From Mycolicibacterium litorale (GTDB lineage Bacteria > Actinomycetota > Actinomycetes > Mycobacteriales > Mycobacteriaceae), in NCBI RefSeq assembly GCF_010731695.1, contig NZ_AP022586.1, positions 2,790,001 through 2,854,000 of the forward strand: DNA of 64,000 bases. The letters are read 5' to 3'. The position numbers were made by a program, and so were the translations under genes. Shown here one piece after another: positions 8,043-16,998 of this stretch (positions are counted from its first letter, which is position 1; the number at the start of each line of letters is the position of its first letter). Under the pieces are notes generated by a model. The model was not told the origin of the DNA and made no database searches. It worked only from the letters and a program-made list of their open reading frames with translations.

Positions 8043-9616
8043 CGATCGCCGACCGGCTCGCGGCGTTGACGTCGGTGGCGGACCTGGGTGTGGGCCGGCT
8101 GCCCGAGGATGTGCTCGCCGACGTGCGCAGCCTCGACGCCCGGGCCGGGACGCGGCTGCGGTTGTCCGGTGAGCACACCGTCGTGGCGCTCGCGGGTGCG
8201 ACCGGAAGCGGAAAATCCTCGCTGTTCAATGCGATCGCCGGGGCGCCGCTGGCGCAGGTCGGGATCCGCCGGCCGACCACCTCGGCCACCCAGGCCGTCG
8301 TGTTCGGCCCCACCCCCGCCGGCGAACTGCTCGACTGGCTGGAGATCCGCAACCGCCAGGCCGGGGACCCGTCAGCCCAGCAACTGTCCGGGCTGCTGCT
8401 GCTCGACCTGCCCGACCATGACTCGATCGAGGCGGCGCACCGTGCCGAGGTCGACCGGTTGATCCGCCTCGTCGACGCGTTCGTGTGGGTGCTCGATCCG
8501 CAGAAGTACGCCGATGCCGTTCTGCACGAGCAGTATCTGCGTCCGCTGGCGCCCCACCGCGAGGTGATGGTCGTCGTCCTCAACCAGGCCGACCGGCTGT
8601 CCCTGCCGGACGTGGCCGCCTGTATGCACGACCTGCACCGGCTGCTGTCCGAAGACGGGCTGACCGGGGTGCCCGTGTTGGCCACCTCCGCGGTCAAGCC
8701 GGACGGGGCGGCCGAACTGCACGAGTTCCTGGTGGCGACCGTCGCGGACCACCGGGCGCGCACGGCGCGGGTCAGTGCCGATCTGGACGCGATGGCCGCC
8801 AGGCTGGCTCCGCTGGCGCCCGCGCGGCGATCAGAGCCGGCGCTGCGCGATGCCGAGCGGCACCTGCGCGGTTCGCTCGCCGGCGCAGCCGCCGTCCCGA
8901 CGGTCGTCGACGCCGTCGGGCGGGCCTACACCCGCCGCGGTCTGGCCGCGACAGGCTGGCCGCCGGTGCGCTGGATCCCCAAACTCCGGCCGGATCCGCT
9001 GCGCCGTCTCGGGCTCGGCGCCTCCGACACGCAGGGCGAAATCCTGCGGCGAACGTCGATGCCGTCGGGTTCGGCGGCGTCGCGGGCCGGGGTGGACAGC
9101 GCGGTGCGCGCGCTGGCCGACACCGCGTCCGACGGGTTGCCCGCGCCGTGGCCCCGAATCATGCGTGAGGCGGCCCGGTCCCGCTCGGATGCCGTGCCTG
9201 ATGCGCTGGACAGGGCGGTGGGCGGAGCCGATCTCGGGATGGCCCGGCAGCCGCGGTGGTGGCGCCTGATCGGGCTGCTGCAGTGGCTGCTGGTCGCCGT
9301 CGCCGTGGCAGGCGGGGTGTGGCTGGGGGTGCTCGCGGTACTGGCCTACCTGCAGATCGACCTCGACGCCCCCTCGCTCGGCCCGTTCGCGCTGCCGACC
9401 GTCCTGCTCATCGGCGGCCTCGCGCTCGGGCTACTGCTGCGAATCGTGGTGCGCCCCTTCGTGGCACTGGGCGCCGCGCGGCGGCGTCGACGGGTAGCCG
9501 CCGAGTTGAATCGACGCATCGACGGGGTGGCCGAGGAGTTCGTGCTGGCGCCGCTGCGCCAAGAGTTGTCGCGGTACGGGCAGCTGTCGGCGGCGGTGCA
9601 CGGCGTCAGCCGCTGA
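8039..9616 (+). CDS. YfjP-like GTPase with C-terminal membrane hairpin, second of the pair
   Basis: A 525-residue GTPase with Walker A GATGSGKSS at about residues 52-60, RRPTTSATQ as the switch-I threonines, LLDLPDHDS as G3 and LNQAD as the G4 specificity motif. Towards the C-terminus are two strong transmembrane segments (about residues 415-440 and 450-478) followed by a basic tail rich in Arg. The first GTPase has weaker membrane segments, so this partner is likely the anchor of a heteromeric pair, as in tandem dynamin-like systems. Translational coupling with the upstream gene supports a complex. Confidence 0.82.
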   Translation: MTIADRLAALTSVADLGVGRLPEDVLADVRSLDARAGTRLRLSGEHTVVALAGATGSGKSSLFNAIAGAPLAQVGIRRPTTSATQAVVFGPTPAGELLDWLEIRNRQAGDPSAQQLSGLLLLDLPDHDSIEAAHRAEVDRLIRLVDAFVWVLDPQKYADAVLHEQYLRPLAPHREVMVVVLNQADRLSLPDVAACMHDLHRLLSEDGLTGVPVLATSAVKPDGAAELHEFLVATVADHRARTARVSADLDAMAARLAPLAPARRSEPALRDAERHLRGSLAGAAAVPTVVDAVGRAYTRRGLAATGWPPVRWIPKLRPDPLRRLGLGASDTQGEILRRTSMPSGSAASRAGVDSAVRALADTASDGLPAPWPRIMREAARSRSDAVPDALDRAVGGADLGMARQPRWWRLIGLLQWLLVAVAVAGGVWLGVLAVLAYLQIDLDAPSLGPFALPTVLLIGGLALGLLLRIVVRPFVALGAARRRRRVAAELNRRIDGVAEEFVLAPLRQELSRYGQLSAAVHGVSR

Positions 9617-9618
9617 CC

Positions 9619-10374
9619 TCACCCGTGCCGCAGCACCAGCATCTCGCCGGTGACCTCGCCCTCGCCGAGCAGATCTGCGATCCGCTTGCTCTGCTTTTCG
9701 GCGAGTTCCCAGGCACGCGACGTACCGTGCCGATCGGCGAGAGCTGCGTCGACCGCGTCCACCCGATCGGTCCATTCCCGCGGTATGGCGGGCAGATCGG
9801 CTGTGCTGCGCCACTTCTGGATCGCCAGCCCCGCATCGGCGATGAGTTCGATGAGGTGTTCACGCGTCGGGAAGTGGTTGCCTTCGGGCTGTTTGGTGAG
9901 CAGGGGTTCGCGCGCCACGAACGCGAGCAGCGCGATGCGACCGGGTGCCCGCACCGTCCGTCGCATCTCGGTGAGCAGTTCGAGCTGGTGGGGCGTGGTG
10001 CACAACACGCCCAACGACCATGCCGCGTCGACGCAGGCGTCCGCCAACGGCAGCGCCGACCCGAGGGCCTGCACGACGGGGAACCCGAACAGTCTGCGGG
10101 CGGCGCGGCAAGCGCCTGCCTCCGGTTCGACGAGCACCGGTGCGAGCGAAACCGCATGTGCGGCATAGGCGGCCGGTCCCCCGACGCCCGCGCCGCAGTC
10201 GAGCAGCGAATCCTCGGACGTCAGCCTTAACTGCTCGATCAACCAGTCCAGGGCCGCGGGACTGCCGCTACCCCGGCACCCGGCGGGGATGTGGTAGTCC
10301 GGACCGAGGTCGGCGGCCACCTGCGCGGTCCACTCCGCCACGGTGTCGAACTCCGCGCCCATCGCTTCGGTCAT
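9619..10374 (-). CDS. Class I SAM-dependent methyltransferase
   Basis: A 251-residue methyltransferase. The SAM-binding motif I reads LLDCGAGVGGPAAYAA (about residues 58-73), motif II has VLVEPEAGACRAA, and a DAAWSLGVLCTTPH stretch follows as motif IV. The overall layout resembles small-molecule methyltransferases of the UbiE/phosphoethanolamine type, but the acceptor cannot be named. Its start overlaps the stop of the MTHFR-like gene (10371-10374, ATGA). The coupling to a one-carbon enzyme is suggestive of linked methyl-group metabolism, which is inference. It ends two bases from the convergent GTPase gene. Confidence 0.85.
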   Translation of the reverse strand: MTEAMGAEFDTVAEWTAQVAADLGPDYHIPAGCRGSGSPAALDWLIEQLRLTSEDSLLDCGAGVGGPAAYAAHAVSLAPVLVEPEAGACRAARRLFGFPVVQALGSALPLADACVDAAWSLGVLCTTPHQLELLTEMRRTVRAPGRIALLAFVAREPLLTKQPEGNHFPTREHLIELIADAGLAIQKWRSTADLPAIPREWTDRVDAVDAALADRHGTSRAWELAEKQSKRIADLLGEGEVTGEMLVLRHG

Positions 10375-11384
10375 GCGGCCTCCTGCGCCTTGATGAGCCG
10401 GCCGACTTCGGCCTTGATCTCCGCGCCCACCCGGGTGCCGGAGGCGGATGCCAGTCCGGAGACGTTGACTCCGTCGACGCCGTCGATCGCCAGTAATGCC
10501 CGCGCTTCGGCGACCGCGGCCGCGATCCCCGCCGACACCGGATCCGCGGCGCCGAGCACCTCCTCGACCACCCGCTGATCGAGTTCGAGGCCGGGCAGCC
10601 CTTGCAGGACGGCCGCGGAGACGAGGTCGGTGAACACGGCGACCGCGGCGACGACCGGAATCGTCAACCCGGCCGTCCGCGCGGATGCCATGAAGTCGGC
10701 GACGGTGCCCGGGAACGGGACGTGGTTGAGGACGGCGAGACTCGCTCCGGCGCGCTGCTTCTCGACCAGACGCGCCGGGCGGGCACGCACCGGCGGCGCG
10801 GTGGGGGTCTCCGGGACCGCCGCGACCATGCCGACCGACGCGGCCAGCGACACCAGGCGCGGACCGTCGAGATCGAAGGTCTGCGTGACATCCGGGCGGA
10901 CGTCGTACCCACGGCCGTCACCGGTCACGCACAGCACGGTGCCGACACCGAGTGTGCGCAACCCGCGCAGTTCCTGCTCGAGGACGACGCGGTTGCGGTC
11001 GCGGCAGGACAGCGTGATCCAGGGCGACATACCGGACTCGAGCAGCAGGCGGCCCATCAGCGTGGGCGGGAAATCCGGCCGGTTCTGATGCTCACCGACG
11101 AGGACCGCGTCGCACGAGTGGGCCAGGATGCCTGCGGTCGCCGCGACGTCGGCCTCGTCGAACGGTGCGCAGCTGAAGTCGGTGAGCACGAGCGGCGCCG
11201 ACGCCGGACGTGGCGCGGGTTCGACACCCGTCCACGGCACGACGTCGGGGAAGACGCAGGGGCCGGTGCGCATTTCGCACTGTCCGTCGGGGCGGACGCC
11301 GCCACAGGGCCCGAACTGCATCCGCTTGGGACATTGCAGGTCCGTCGCCAACGCCACCCTCCACAGTCGTCCGTTCGCAGCCAT
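10371..11384 (-). CDS. Methylenetetrahydrofolate reductase-like protein with N-terminal Cys-rich motif
   Basis: A 337-residue protein. It begins with a cysteine-rich segment (CPKRMQFGPCGGVRPDGQCE, with Cys18, 27, 36 and 42) like the MTHFR C-terminal/MetV-type zinc-binding motif. A TIM-barrel-like body resembling MetF follows (TLSCRDRNR, VLCVTGDG at about residues 125-165). Unusual flavin-free, NADH-oxidising MTHFRs of this general type have been described in mycobacteria; I place this protein in that group from memory of the family, without an alignment. The ATG at 11384 is preferred over an upstream TTG at 11408. A perfect CRP-type site lies about 50 bases upstream. Confidence 0.72.
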   Translation of the reverse strand: MAANGRLWRVALATDLQCPKRMQFGPCGGVRPDGQCEMRTGPCVFPDVVPWTGVEPAPRPASAPLVLTDFSCAPFDEADVAATAGILAHSCDAVLVGEHQNRPDFPPTLMGRLLLESGMSPWITLSCRDRNRVVLEQELRGLRTLGVGTVLCVTGDGRGYDVRPDVTQTFDLDGPRLVSLAASVGMVAAVPETPTAPPVRARPARLVEKQRAGASLAVLNHVPFPGTVADFMASARTAGLTIPVVAAVAVFTDLVSAAVLQGLPGLELDQRVVEEVLGAADPVSAGIAAAVAEARALLAIDGVDGVNVSGLASASGTRVGAEIKAEVGRLIKAQEAA

Positions 11385-11433
11385 GTACCCGGGGGACCGG
11401 GCTCCCAAGCGGAGCGGCCACGGGCCGAACCAA

Positions 11434-11449
11434 TGTGATCTGCGTCACA
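11434..11449. promoter_or_regulatory. CRP/GlxR-type site (TGTGA-N6-TCACA)
   Basis: TGTGATCTGCGTCACA matches the cAMP-receptor-protein consensus perfectly in both half sites. It lies between the divergent MTHFR-like gene (start 11384) and the FadE5-like gene (start 11560), about 50 bases from the first and 110 from the second. Mycobacterial CRP binds this consensus, so either or both genes may be cAMP-CRP controlled. Use of the site here is inferred. Confidence 0.7.
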
Positions 11450-11559
11450 GATACGTGACACCACCTGAAACCCTCCGGTTGCGTCACCGTAGGTTACGGT
11501 TGCGTACGTTTTCCCAGATCACGGACACTTGACCTCATCTCGCAAGATGGGGGACGCCC

Positions 11560-13386
11560 ATGGGCCACTACATCGCGAATGTGCGCGACATCGCGTTCAA
11601 CCTCTTCGAGGTTCTGCGCCTCGGGGCGGTCCTCGACGCCGGTGACTACGGCGACCTCGATGCCGACACGGCCCGAATGATGCTCGATGAGGTGGCCCGC
11701 CTTGCGGAGGGCCCGCTCGCCGACTCGTTCGCCGACGCCGACCGCAACCCCCCGGTTCTCGACCCGGCGAACCACACGCTCTCGGTACACCCCTCGTTGG
11801 TCGCGTCGGTGCATGCGGTCAAGGCGGCCGAATGGTGGCGCATCGGCATCGCCGAGGAAATCGGGGGCATCCCTGCTCCGGCCCCGCTCGCATGGGCGAT
11901 ACAGGAGATGCTGGTGTGCGCGAATCCGTCGGCGGCGTTCTTCTGGGCTCTGGGTCCTACCATGGCGCAGGCACTCGCGATGGTGGGCACTGATCAGCAA
12001 AAACGTTGGGCGGCAGGTGGACTCGAACGCGGATGGGCCGGGACCATGGTGCTGACCGAGCCGGACGCCGGCTCTGACGTCGGCGCCGGTCGTGCGCGGG
12101 CGAGCGCTCAGCCGGACGGTACCTGGCACATCGAGGGCATCAAGAGGTTCATCTCCGGCGGCGACGTCGGACCGTGCGCCGAGAACATCTTCCACCTCGT
12201 ACTGGCGCGGCCGGACGGTGCTGGGCCGGGCACAAAGGGTCTGAGTCTGTTCTACGTGCCGAAGTACCTGTTCGACCCCGACACACTCGAACTCGGACCG
12301 CGCAACGGCGTTTTCGCGACCGGCTTGGAGCACAAGATGGGTTTGAGGTCCTCCCCCACGTGCGAACTGACCTTCGGCGCTCACGGCATACCGGCGGTCG
12401 GCTACCTCGTCGGCGACGTGCACAACGGCATCGCGCAGATGTTCACGGTGATCGAACACGCCCGGATGACCATCGGGGTCAAGTCGGCGGGCACGCTTTC
12501 CACCGGCTATCTCAACGCACTCGCATACGCCAAAGTAAGAGTGCAGGGCGCCGACATGACGCAGCTGACCGACAAGACCGCGCCGCGAGTCACCATCATG
12601 AAACATCCCGATGTACGGCGCAGTCTGATGACGCAGAAGGCGTATGCCGAGGGGTTGCGGGCACTGTACCTGTACGCCGCCGCGCACCAGAACGCCGATG
12701 TGGCGCAGCACGTGTCGGGTGCAGATCCGGCGATGGCCCACCGCGTCGCCGATCTATTGCTGCCGATCGTCAAGGGTGCCGGCTCGGAACGGGCATACGG
12801 CATCCTGACCGAGTCCCTCCAAACGCTCGGCGGGTCCGGCTACCTGCAGGACTATCCGATCGAGCAGTACATCCGCGACGCCAGGATCGACTCACTGTAC
12901 GAGGGCACGACCGCGATTCAGGCACTCGACTTCTTCTTCCGCAAGGTCGTCCGCGATGGCGGCGCGGCGCTGGCGCATCTCTCATCTCAGATCAGCCACA
13001 CCGTCGAGACGTCCGACGCCGGCTTGAAGAAGCAGGCCGAAAGAGTGCGCACCGCACTGGAAGACGTGCAGGCGATGACTGGCGCCCTCACGGAGTACCT
13101 GCTGTCCGCTTCAGAGCAGCCGGCACAGATCTACAAGATCGGGATGCAGTCAGTGCCATACCTGCTTGCCGTAGGTGACCTGTTCATCGGCTGGAGGCTG
13201 CTCGCGCAGGCCAACGCGGCCCAGGAGGCGCTGGTGAAGAACTCGTCGGCCCACGCCTTCTACCGAGGCAAGATCGCCACGGCAGCGTTCTTCACAGCGA
13301 ACGTCCTTCCCCAGCTCAGCGCCCTGCGGGGCGTCATCGAATCGGTTGACCTGGGTCTCATGGAGGTACCCGAAGCGGCATTTTGA
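11560..13386 (+). CDS. FadE5-like acyl-CoA dehydrogenase
   Basis: A 608-residue acyl-CoA dehydrogenase catalysing the FAD-dependent first step of beta-oxidation. The N-terminus ([18 protein letters not shown]) is that of the long FadE5 subfamily, and the length fits (about 610 residues). The usual signatures are present: [13 protein letters not shown] in the FAD/acyl-binding region (about residues 166-178), a [16 protein letters not shown] segment and [11 protein letters not shown], whose Glu is at the position of the catalytic base. The ATG at 11560 follows GGGGGAC. FadE5 of M. smegmatis accepts a broad range of acyl-CoA chain lengths; this gene may be a paralogue, so I give no symbol. Confidence 0.9.
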   Translation: MGHYIANVRDIAFNLFEVLRLGAVLDAGDYGDLDADTARMMLDEVARLAEGPLADSFADADRNPPVLDPANHTLSVHPSLVASVHAVKAAEWWRIGIAEEIGGIPAPAPLAWAIQEMLVCANPSAAFFWALGPTMAQALAMVGTDQQKRWAAGGLERGWAGTMVLTEPDAGSDVGAGRARASAQPDGTWHIEGIKRFISGGDVGPCAENIFHLVLARPDGAGPGTKGLSLFYVPKYLFDPDTLELGPRNGVFATGLEHKMGLRSSPTCELTFGAHGIPAVGYLVGDVHNGIAQMFTVIEHARMTIGVKSAGTLSTGYLNALAYAKVRVQGADMTQLTDKTAPRVTIMKHPDVRRSLMTQKAYAEGLRALYLYAAAHQNADVAQHVSGADPAMAHRVADLLLPIVKGAGSERAYGILTESLQTLGGSGYLQDYPIEQYIRDARIDSLYEGTTAIQALDFFFRKVVRDGGAALAHLSSQISHTVETSDAGLKKQAERVRTALEDVQAMTGALTEYLLSASEQPAQIYKIGMQSVPYLLAVGDLFIGWRLLAQANAAQEALVKNSSAHAFYRGKIATAAFFTANVLPQLSALRGVIESVDLGLMEVPEAAF

Positions 13387-13570
13387 CGGAACCGGCCGTC
13401 ACGCAGACGTCCGGCGCCGCCCGACAGATAGTGGGCCAGCACCGGCTGCAGCCCGTCGATGAGGGTCTCGTCGTCCATGCCGGCCAACGGCGGCAACGCG
13501 AGGATGTTCCGGGCGACCGCGACCCCGATCAGCTGCGAACCGACCAGGGCCGCCCGTTCGGCGCTGCGGT
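13387..13570 (-). pseudogene. C-terminal relic of a TetR-family regulator
   Basis: Read on the minus strand, this stretch gives AERAALVGSQLIGVAVARNI and then DDETLIDGLQPVLAHYLSGG, a typical end of a TetR ligand-binding domain. The stop would lie beyond 13387, inside the 3' end of the FadE5-like gene. No helix-turn-helix or rest of the protein can be found upstream; the similarity breaks off near 13570 where another relic begins. The boundary positions are approximate. This is a degraded gene, not an active regulator. Confidence 0.6.
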
Positions 13571-13589
13571 CGGGCGTGAGGGCCGAAAG

Positions 13590-13857
13590 CGCGGGGGCCC
13601 GACGAGGTGCCCGCCGACCGCGCCTGGAAGATCGCCGCCGTCCTGGCCGGCGCCGACGACGCGAGCTGCTGCGAACACCGCGCTCGTACTCGTCCGTGAG
13701 CGCGGCGCGCCAGACATCGAGGCGTTCGACGGCGGGCAGGCCGAGCGCGGCGACGAGGGGCCAGCCGTGCTGGTCCGGCCCGACGGGTACATCGCGTGGG
13801 CGGGAAAGTCCGCGGATCGCCCGGCATGGGCAGCGGCGTTGCCGGTGAGGGCAGACG
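13590..13857 (+). pseudogene. C-terminal relic, probably of a FAD-dependent aromatic monooxygenase
   Basis: On the plus strand, ALVLVRERG and then EGPAVLVRPDGYIAWAGK followed by WAAALP resembles the extreme C-terminus of PheA/TfdB/MhpA-type FAD monooxygenases, where RPDGxIAWR is a common ending. Nothing of the FAD-binding part is present. The frame has no plausible start and runs past the expected end into the SDR gene. Position 13590 is a rough left limit, and an unexplained short reading frame lies at 13590-13680. The identification is by motif only. Confidence 0.45.
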
Positions 13858-14625
13858 CTAGTGAATGTGGCTGCCCCCGTTGATGTCCACCGTGGTGCCG
13901 GTCAGATAGCTGGCGTCCTCACTGGACAGGAACGTGATGACCGCGGCCACCTCGTCGGTGGTGGCGGTGCGGCCGACGGGGATGTCGGCGGCCAGCTTCG
14001 CTTCCTGCTCGTCGGTGGAGCCGACCCGGATATTGGTGTCGACGGCACCGGGAGTCACGGCGTTGACGGTCACACCGGTGTGGGCGATCTCGCGTGCCAG
14101 CGACTTGGTGAACCCCAGAATCGCGGCCTTGGCCGAGGAGTACGGCACCTTGCCGAACACTCCGCCACCGCGCTGCGCGGATACCGACGACATGTTGACG
14201 ATGCGGCCCCAGCCCTGGTCGATCATGTCAGGCAGGAACGCCTTCGAGACGAGGTAGGTGCCGGTGGCGTTGACGGCCATCACCTTGTTCCACTGCTCGA
14301 GGGTGGTCTCGAGGAACGGGACGGGCGAGGTGATGCCGGCGATGTTGGCCAGTGCACCGACCGGAGGCAGGTTCCCCGAGGCGACCTCGGCGGCCACGGC
14401 GGCGTGCGCGGCGCCGACGGAGTCCTCGGAGGTGACGTCGACGGCGTGGCCGAAGGCGGGCACCGCGTACTGGTTGCCGATCTCCGCGGCGACCTTCGCC
14501 GACTTCTCGCCGTCGAGGTCGAGCACGACGACGGCCCAGCCCTCACGGGCGTAGCGCTCGGCCACGGCCATGCCGATGCCCTTGTCGGAGGTGGCGCCGG
14601 TGATGACGGCGGTCTTGTTCTGCAT
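13858..14625 (-). CDS. Short-chain dehydrogenase/reductase of the sugar-type catabolic cluster
   Basis: A 255-residue classical SDR, expected to be an NAD(P)-dependent alcohol or polyol dehydrogenase. It shows TGATSDKGIG (cofactor loop, residues 9-18), the NIAG motif (about residue 95), the catalytic Ser in NMSSVSAQRG and the YSSAK catalytic Tyr/Lys pair (about residues 165-169), and ends in the usual INGG turn. GAGGAG lies before the ATG at 14625. It follows the TIM-barrel epimerase by nine bases in the same direction and probably shares its promoter. The substrate is likely a sugar acid, polyol or their derivative, judged only from neighbours. Confidence 0.88.
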   Translation of the reverse strand: MQNKTAVITGATSDKGIGMAVAERYAREGWAVVVLDLDGEKSAKVAAEIGNQYAVPAFGHAVDVTSEDSVGAAHAAVAAEVASGNLPPVGALANIAGITSPVPFLETTLEQWNKVMAVNATGTYLVSKAFLPDMIDQGWGRIVNMSSVSAQRGGGVFGKVPYSSAKAAILGFTKSLAREIAHTGVTVNAVTPGAVDTNIRVGSTDEQEAKLAADIPVGRTATTDEVAAVITFLSSEDASYLTGTTVDINGGSHIH

Positions 14626-14634
14626 GGGTTCTCC

Positions 14635-15465
14635 TCAGATCAGTTCGGAAATCAGTTGCCCGGCGCGCACTGCCGCCGCCGGGCGTTCGTCGTGGGTGAT
14701 GTCGCGGGTCTCGAGTTCCAGCGAGAAATGGCCGTGGTAGCCGGCGTCTGCGAGCGCCTTGAGGCCCCGGCCGAAGTCGACCGCGCCGTTGCCGACCGAA
14801 AGATTGATGTCGCCGGGCGCCGCGTCGCGGATGTGGACGTGAGCGATGCGGGGCCCGAACCGGCAGACGAAGTCGACGGGGTCGCCACCTGAGGCCACGA
14901 TGTGGCTGAAGTCCATCACGATGCCCACCTCCGGTCCGAACCGGCTGGTGAGCGCCTGCGCCCGGTCGATGTCGCAGCACAGGCGGTGGAAGTGCAGCGA
15001 TTCGGTCCACAGCTCGACGCGGCCGGCCGCGGCCACGTGTGCGGCCGCGACGAGTTCGTCGGCGACGCGATCGAGGTCCTCGTCCAGTGAGCGCAGGGGG
15101 TGGTGACTCAGCGCACCGCAGGGCAGCACGAGCGCGCGAGCGCCGGTCGCCGCGGCGAGCGCGACGAGCATGTCGAGATGGCGAACCCGGGCCCGCTCCT
15201 CGGCGCCGGTCAACGACGCGTTGAGGTCTCCGATGTCGCCGTTGATGGACCGCACCCGCAGCCCGGAGGCCGCGACGTCGGCGGCGACCTCAGCGACCGC
15301 CGACTCGTCGAGGACGTACGGGACGTGGTCGCACACGCCGGGCAGGGCGCCCAGGTCGATCTCTTCGAAGCCCAGGGCGGCGATGGTCTGCAGCGCCTGC
15401 GGCAGCGGCTGGTGCCGGAAGCTGATCGTCGAGCAGCCGAGGCGGCTGTGGAGTGTCGGGGTCAT
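14635..15465 (-). CDS. Sugar phosphate isomerase/epimerase (TIM barrel, AP endonuclease 2 family)
   Basis: A 276-residue protein of the xylose-isomerase-like TIM barrel superfamily, whose members isomerise, epimerise or decarboxylate sugars and sugar acids using a divalent metal. Metal-binding residues are suggested by the Glu of LWTESLHFHR, the Asp/His of VMDFSHIV, the His pair of HVHIRDA and the Glu of FSLELETRDI. I chose the ATG at 15465 because a strong AGGAGGTGAC precedes it; a longer frame to 15510 would run through that ribosome site. It is the promoter-proximal gene of a two-gene operon and is separated from the divergent transporter by three GntR-like operators. Confidence 0.85.
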   Translation of the reverse strand: MTPTLHSRLGCSTISFRHQPLPQALQTIAALGFEEIDLGALPGVCDHVPYVLDESAVAEVAADVAASGLRVRSINGDIGDLNASLTGAEERARVRHLDMLVALAAATGARALVLPCGALSHHPLRSLDEDLDRVADELVAAAHVAAAGRVELWTESLHFHRLCCDIDRAQALTSRFGPEVGIVMDFSHIVASGGDPVDFVCRFGPRIAHVHIRDAAPGDINLSVGNGAVDFGRGLKALADAGYHGHFSLELETRDITHDERPAAAVRAGQLISELI

Positions 15466-15498
15466 GTCACCTCCTGTGATGACCACCACAGTATCCAC

Positions 15499-15518
15499 GT
15501 TGACTGTCAACAGTCAAC
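15499..15518. promoter_or_regulatory. GntR-type operator A (overlapping inverted repeats)
   Basis: GTTGACTGTCAACAGTCAAC contains a perfect 13-base palindrome (GTTGAC-T-GTCAAC, 15499-15511) and a second overlapping GTCAAC half site. The same TGTTGAC core recurs at 15536-15553, 15588-15608 and in front of the GntR gene, so it is the likely binding site of the FCD-type GntR protein encoded at 18865. It lies 34 bases upstream of the epimerase start. Confidence 0.72.
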
Positions 15519-15535
15519 TCCCGACAGGCGATTTG

Positions 15536-15553
15536 TGTTGACTGTTGACAGTG
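15536..15553. promoter_or_regulatory. GntR-type operator B
   Basis: TGTTGACTGTTGACAGTG carries two direct copies of the GTTGAC core and an imperfect inverted repeat (ACTGTTGACAGT). It lies between operators A and C in the 198-base divergent promoter region of the epimerase and transporter genes. Confidence 0.65.
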
Positions 15554-15587
15554 GGATGTGCGCGTGGTCACACTGAGAGGCGTACCG

Positions 15588-15608
15588 CACTGTTGACCGT
15601 CGACAGTG
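15588..15608. promoter_or_regulatory. GntR-type operator C (21-bp near-perfect palindrome)
   Basis: CACTGT-TGACCGTCG-ACAGTG is a 21-base palindrome around a central C; only one pair of positions breaks the symmetry. It lies 56 bases before the transporter start, where a bound repressor could block that promoter. It shares the TGTTGAC/GTCRACA arms with the other sites. Confidence 0.72.
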
Positions 15609-15663
15609 ACCTGGATCGCCGGTTGGAAGACCAGCAAGAGCAGCGTTTGAAAGGATGACCACC

Positions 15664-16998
15664 ATGAGCGATGACGCTCTGAAGATGCGGGGCCCGGTGC
15701 ACGGCACACCGGACGCCAAGCGGGTCGCGATCGGTTCCGGTGTCGGCGCAGTGATCGAGACCTACGACTTCATCGGGTTCGGCACGGCGGCCGCCCTTTA
15801 CTTCGGCACCGCCTTCTTTCCCAACTCCAGCCCGGTCGCCGGTACGCTCGCGGCCTTCGCGACGCTGGGCGTCGGATTCGCCGCCCGCCCGCTCGGCGGC
15901 ATCATCGGTGGTCACCTGGGCGACAAGGTCGGCCGCAAGCCGGTGCTGGTCGCCTCGCTCATCGTCATGGGCCTCGCGACGTTCGCCATCGGCCTGCTGC
16001 CGACCTACGCCGCAGTCGGTGTCCTGGCCCCGATCCTGCTGGTGACCGTCCGCATCATCCAGGGCCTCGCGTTCGGCGCCGAATGGGGCGGCGCGATCCT
16101 GATGAGCTACGAACACGCACCGTGGAAGCAGAAGGGCCGCTACACCGGCATCGTCCAGGCCGGCTTCCCCGTCGGACTGCTGCTGGCGAACCTCGTCTTC
16201 CTGGTGAGCGTCCACCTGGGCGGTGACTGGGCGTGGCGGGTGCCGTTCCTCGCCAGCATCGTGCTGGTCATGGTCGGCCTGGTGATCCGCGCCAAGGTGC
16301 CCGAGTCGCCGGTCTTCGAAGACGTCAAGAACGAGGGCAAGGTCGTCAAGGCCCCGATCGTCGAGGTCGTCAAGAAGGACTGGCGCAACATCGTTCGCGG
16401 TATCGGCCTGCGCATCGCGGAGACCGCCGGGTACGCGGTCTCGATCACCTACATGATCAGCTACCTCAAGAGCACCGGGGTCGCCACCGCGACCGAAACC
16501 CTTGTCGCGCTGTGCATCGCATCCTTCCTCGGGATCTTCGCGACGATGGGGTGGGCACGCCTGACCGACCGGATCGGGCGCCGCCCGGTGTACATCGGCG
16601 TATGCGCGTTCGCGATCCCCTTCGGCGTGCTGATGTTCCTTCTGGTCAACACCGGTTTGATGTGGCTGATCATCGCGACCTTCGTCATCTCCTACGGCGT
16701 CTGCCAGAACGCGCTGGCCGGCGCCCAGGGCGCCTGGTTCCCCGAGCTGTTCACCGCCAACACCCGGGCATCCGGTGCGTCCCTGGCCTACCAGATCTCG
16801 GCAATGGTCTCCGGTTTCACACCGTTCATCACCACCCTGCTGTACGAGGGGTTCGGCTGGGTGGGTCCGGCACTGCTCTTCTCCGGCTACGCCGCGATCG
16901 GCCTGTGGGCCGCCCTGGCGACACGGGAGACATGGGGTCCCGCCGAGCGCAAGGCCGCCGAGAAGGCCGCCGCCGAGTCCCACGCGCTGGCCGCGTGA
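15664..16998 (+). CDS. MHS-family MFS transporter (sugar acid / organic acid uptake)
   Basis: A 444-residue transporter with twelve predicted membrane segments. The metabolite:H+ symporter signatures are clear: GxGVGAVIETYDFIGFG at the start, GGIIGGHLGDKVGRKPVL in the loop between segments 2 and 3, and FGAEWGGA near segment 5. Members carry alpha-ketoglutarate, shikimate, proline or related acids. The ATG at 15664 is preferred over one at 15655, because the AAAGGA ribosome site directly abuts the latter. Its stop overlaps the transketolase start (TGATG at 16996-17000), so transporter and split transketolase form one operon. The substrate is probably that of the whole cluster. Confidence 0.87.
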   Translation: MSDDALKMRGPVHGTPDAKRVAIGSGVGAVIETYDFIGFGTAAALYFGTAFFPNSSPVAGTLAAFATLGVGFAARPLGGIIGGHLGDKVGRKPVLVASLIVMGLATFAIGLLPTYAAVGVLAPILLVTVRIIQGLAFGAEWGGAILMSYEHAPWKQKGRYTGIVQAGFPVGLLLANLVFLVSVHLGGDWAWRVPFLASIVLVMVGLVIRAKVPESPVFEDVKNEGKVVKAPIVEVVKKDWRNIVRGIGLRIAETAGYAVSITYMISYLKSTGVATATETLVALCIASFLGIFATMGWARLTDRIGRRPVYIGVCAFAIPFGVLMFLLVNTGLMWLIIATFVISYGVCQNALAGAQGAWFPELFTANTRASGASLAYQISAMVSGFTPFITTLLYEGFGWVGPALLFSGYAAIGLWAALATRETWGPAERKAAEKAAAESHALAA

